This document shows, one piece after another, positions 61,601 to 64,000 of a stretch of 64,000 nt of DNA (positions are counted from its first letter, which is position 1; every line of letters starts with the position of its first letter). Both the position numbers and the translations under genes were made by a program. The stretch spans positions 2,185,501 to 2,249,500 of the forward strand of contig NC_084939.1 of NCBI RefSeq assembly GCF_958298935.1, read 5' to 3'. The notes under the pieces were generated by a model, which was not told the DNA's origin, searched no databases, and saw only the letters and a program-made list of their open reading frames with translations. Source of the DNA: Phragmites australis (lineage: Eukaryota > Streptophyta > Magnoliopsida > Poales > Poaceae).

Positions 61601-62380
61601 TGTAGTATGTTTGTGGCATTGCGTTGTACGCAAAATGGATACAGTATGCGTTGTGTTTCTACAAGCCAATTTATACATTCGAGTTTGGCAGCCCGGGGCT
61701 ATGCCTGGGTTCCTGCTAGTTTTGGACAGTTTCTGACCACTGTGACCAGTGTGCTCTTGCTACAAGTCCGGGCTGCCTGGCCCATGCATGATGCACTGGT
61801 GGTGCCGAGCGCCCAGCATTCTTGGGTGCCTCCATGTCAATGTTCACCCTCGCCACCGGCTTCTTGAGCAGCTAGCTCACTGCCTATCCCGATCGGCACT
61901 ACAGGGCTCGTCTGACGTAATGTCAGAGGACAGTTGTCGTTGACATATAGATCTAGATGTGAGGAGTTCACATATTAGTGACGACTATCCTCTAATATTT
62001 ACGTCAGAGGAACCGGTTTTATCGACGCCTCTATGTTCTCCTTCATTGCAATATCCACCGACACCCAAATTTAAGTCGATCGGATTCCATCACCAGTATC
62101 AAGTAACACATGCAAAAATCGAGGAACTAAGTTAAAATACGCCTTGTTTACTTATGATGAGTGATTAATATTGATATTTATTTGGTTTGATGATCTTCAG
62201 TTTTGTATGAGCTTTGATGTGAATTGAATTGGTTTGGGATTTCATTTGAACCTATTGATTATGGACTAACTGAAATTAAAGTTAAAGATATGTGTTTGTG
62301 GAATTAGAGTTGGAGATATATGTTTACTTGTCTCATAGTGTGCAGGTGATGGATGCAACTTGACGATCGACGGGGGGATA
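61601..62380. other. Intergenic, possible CACTA remnant
   Basis: CACTACAGGGCTCGTCTGAC at 61887 looks like a CACTA terminus followed by repeated GTCAGAGGA words (61922, 61985). No matching right end or target duplication was found. No gene is recognised. Confidence 0.3.
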
Positions 62381-64000
62381 GTTGGGGCCATGCGTACTGC
62401 TTGGTGCCGGACGATCAAGGAAGCCGAACGGAGTCAAGGGTGATCCTAGCTTTACACGTGGAGGTCAAGTAAAATATGAAACGAATGATAAAGATGGCAT
62501 GTTGACAAAGTCAAGCGGAATGGATTTTGGTGCAAGTAACAAGACGGCCTGAGGGATCGAGAGCGGGATGGCGGTTAGGATCGCAAGACGGAGTAAACAC
62601 GTCGATATCAGAGCGATTGCTTAAGGTGTAAGCATGTGGGGGTCATGCTTTGAGAAGCATGCAAGGGTTTCGTGGTTTGGCCTCAAAATCGTGGGAGGAT
62701 GGGAGGAGTACGTGACACCATCTCAAAGCTTGCGTCTAAAAGGATCGAATGACCCAAGAGAGGTGGGGTGAATTCGGCAATTAAAAACTTCTACCGAAAA
62801 CTGGAACAAATAGCAACCTTAGCATAAATCAAAAGAAATACGACTACACGAACAAGCTAGAAGAAGGCAACTAAACAAGCAAGCAAAGACACTAAGAAAA
62901 TACAGAATTAAAAGCTTGCAAGAATGTAAATGCTCGGAATAGTAAAGAAATGGACAAGAGAACACCGGATTTTTTCCCGAGGTATCGAGGAGTTGACACT
63001 CCCCCTTAGTCCTCGTTGGAGCATCCACTAAGTATATTTCTCCCCTTGAGTTACCAAGACTCAAGTACTCCCTTATGATTGTCACTTCTTTATCTTCAAA
63101 TTAGTGGGCATCAAACCAAGTACATAGCTCTTCTCGGGGCTCTTACAAGAACTCTAAGAGCTCACCGAGACACCACCAATCAACAAAGAGCGACTAGGTG
63201 TTGCCAACCACCAAGAGTAACAAGCCAATAGCTTCACTTGACCAAAATCAAGCCTATACTACAGTTAGATGCACTCTTGCTACTCTCCAAGCACTAATGA
63301 TATCCTTAATCTTCAATTAAGGACTTGAAAATCAACCTAAGTGCTCTTTTTTCTTCTTGATGATACATAGTGTATGAACTCCTACGAGTCACGAGAGGGC
63401 CAAATGAAACCAAGTGGATAGGTATTTATATGCTAGAGATCCAAATTATAGCCGTTGTCTAACCACCCACTTTTTCTATTAACACCGGATGATCCGGTGA
63501 GTATCTTTTTACTCACACTGGATAATCCAATGAGTACAAACTTCCATTGTTACTGTGCCAGTTGTCATTAGCTGTTACTACTGAGAAATAGTCTGGTGCC
63601 ATCATCCGGTGAACACCGACATAACACTGGACCATCCTATAAGCACAAAGTAGCCAAACTGCCCGTTGCAATCCTCTCTGGAAAATATGCTTCGGTAATG
63701 ATTTCATTGATATCACTGGACTATCCGGTGGGTTAAACTTCTTTTGCCCTCAAAATCTTCTTTGGTTGAAAAGCTCCGGTGTGCATATGTATCTATCATC
63801 GGACTATCCGGTGAGTAGAACTCCTTCAATCCAACCGAAACTACCCTCTCTGGAAATATTATTCCGGTGATTCACTCTTGTCTTCACTGGGCCATCCGGT
63901 GAGTGAAGTTTGTTCTACCACAAGAAATTGTTTTCTGCAAGAATTGGTCTGGTGTACACACCATTATCATCGGACCATTCGGTGAACTGAGCTTTAGAAT
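62381..64000. repeat. Repetitive DNA of probable retroelement origin, continuing past the window
   Basis: This part has no coding frames of note and leads into an array of CCGGTG palindromes. Long stretches with simple, evenly spaced composition and no ORFs resemble grass LTR or retroelement spacer DNA. Neither terminus is in view, so the element is not classified. Confidence 0.4.
63483..63990. repeat. Array of palindromic CACCGGAT-N-ATCCGGTG units
   Basis: Imperfect palindromes CACCGGATGATCCGGTG, CACTGGACTATCCGGTG, ATCGGACTATCCGGTGAG, CACTGGGCCATCCGGTGAG and ATCGGACCATTCGGTGAA occur at about 63483, 63713, 63799, 63884 and 63968, with weaker copies near 63516 and 63626. In the last four, a half-site (CGGTAATG, CCGGTGTGC, CCGGTGATT, TGGTGTACA) precedes each palindrome by about 20-25 bp. 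The period is about 85 bp. The array runs to the window edge. Confidence 0.8.

Noticed and set aside
61887..62060. A second CACTA element starting CACTACAGGGCTC
   Set aside because: No matching right terminus or 3-bp duplication was found in the window, so it is only noted as a possible remnant.
63483..63990. Possible CRISPR-like array of regularly spaced palindromes
   Set aside because: This is plant nuclear DNA, the repeats are imperfect, spacers are partly repeated and there are no cas genes; it is transposon-type repeat DNA.

Overview
The window is nuclear DNA of a grass (Poaceae). Its genes have short GT-AG introns, its coding exons are GC-rich with alanine-rich N-termini, and the intervening DNA is full of plant transposons: Tourist and Stowaway MITEs, CACTA, hAT, RTE and L1 LINEs, and a Ty1-copia element. 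No bacterial, organellar or viral genome features are seen. Species cannot be fixed from the sequence alone.

Six protein-coding host genes can be assembled exon by exon with every splice junction in phase. They are a 20S proteasome alpha-5 subunit (+, 493-4753), a GRF-interacting factor (+, 11851-16194), an RNA polymerase I RPA49-type subunit (-, 18092-20821), a lipin-type phosphatidate phosphatase PAH (-, 27894-34496), a TMEM53/DUF829-like alpha/beta hydrolase (-, 38991-42943) and a KRP cyclin-dependent kinase inhibitor (-, 52651-53394). They do not form an operon or pathway. Two of them, GIF and KRP, act on cell proliferation in plant organs; proteasome alpha-5 and RPA49 are housekeeping subunits; PAH is a lipid enzyme. 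From memory, the rice counterparts of PAE1, GIF2 and KRP3 lie close together on chromosome 11, so this is probably a conserved block.

Transposons occupy most of the space between genes and parts of the introns. Clear cases with target-site duplications (TSDs) are a full-length Ty1-copia element with an intact 1606-codon polyprotein (21182-27020, TSD CATGA), a CACTA element with a CT tract and GC-rich cargo (49298-50672, TSD TTG), a hAT deletion derivative keeping a transposase tail (54642-55691, TSD GGTCAGCG), a PIF/Harbinger-like element carrying what looks like a captured gene fragment (16774-17562, TSD TTA), and four members of one Tourist-like MITE family. RTE LINE tails sit in introns of both PAE1 and PAH, in the sense direction of each gene.

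The right part (55.7-64 kb) has no recognisable host gene. It holds a diverged direct duplication (59.7/60.4 kb), a degenerate repeat array (60.7-61.6 kb) and an array of palindromic CCGGTG-type units (63.48 kb to the edge). No CRISPR, tRNA or rRNA gene was recognised. The most interesting items are the gene-fragment-carrying Harbinger-like element, the apparently young copia element in the RPA49 upstream region, the unusual PAH N-terminus and the CACTA cargo.
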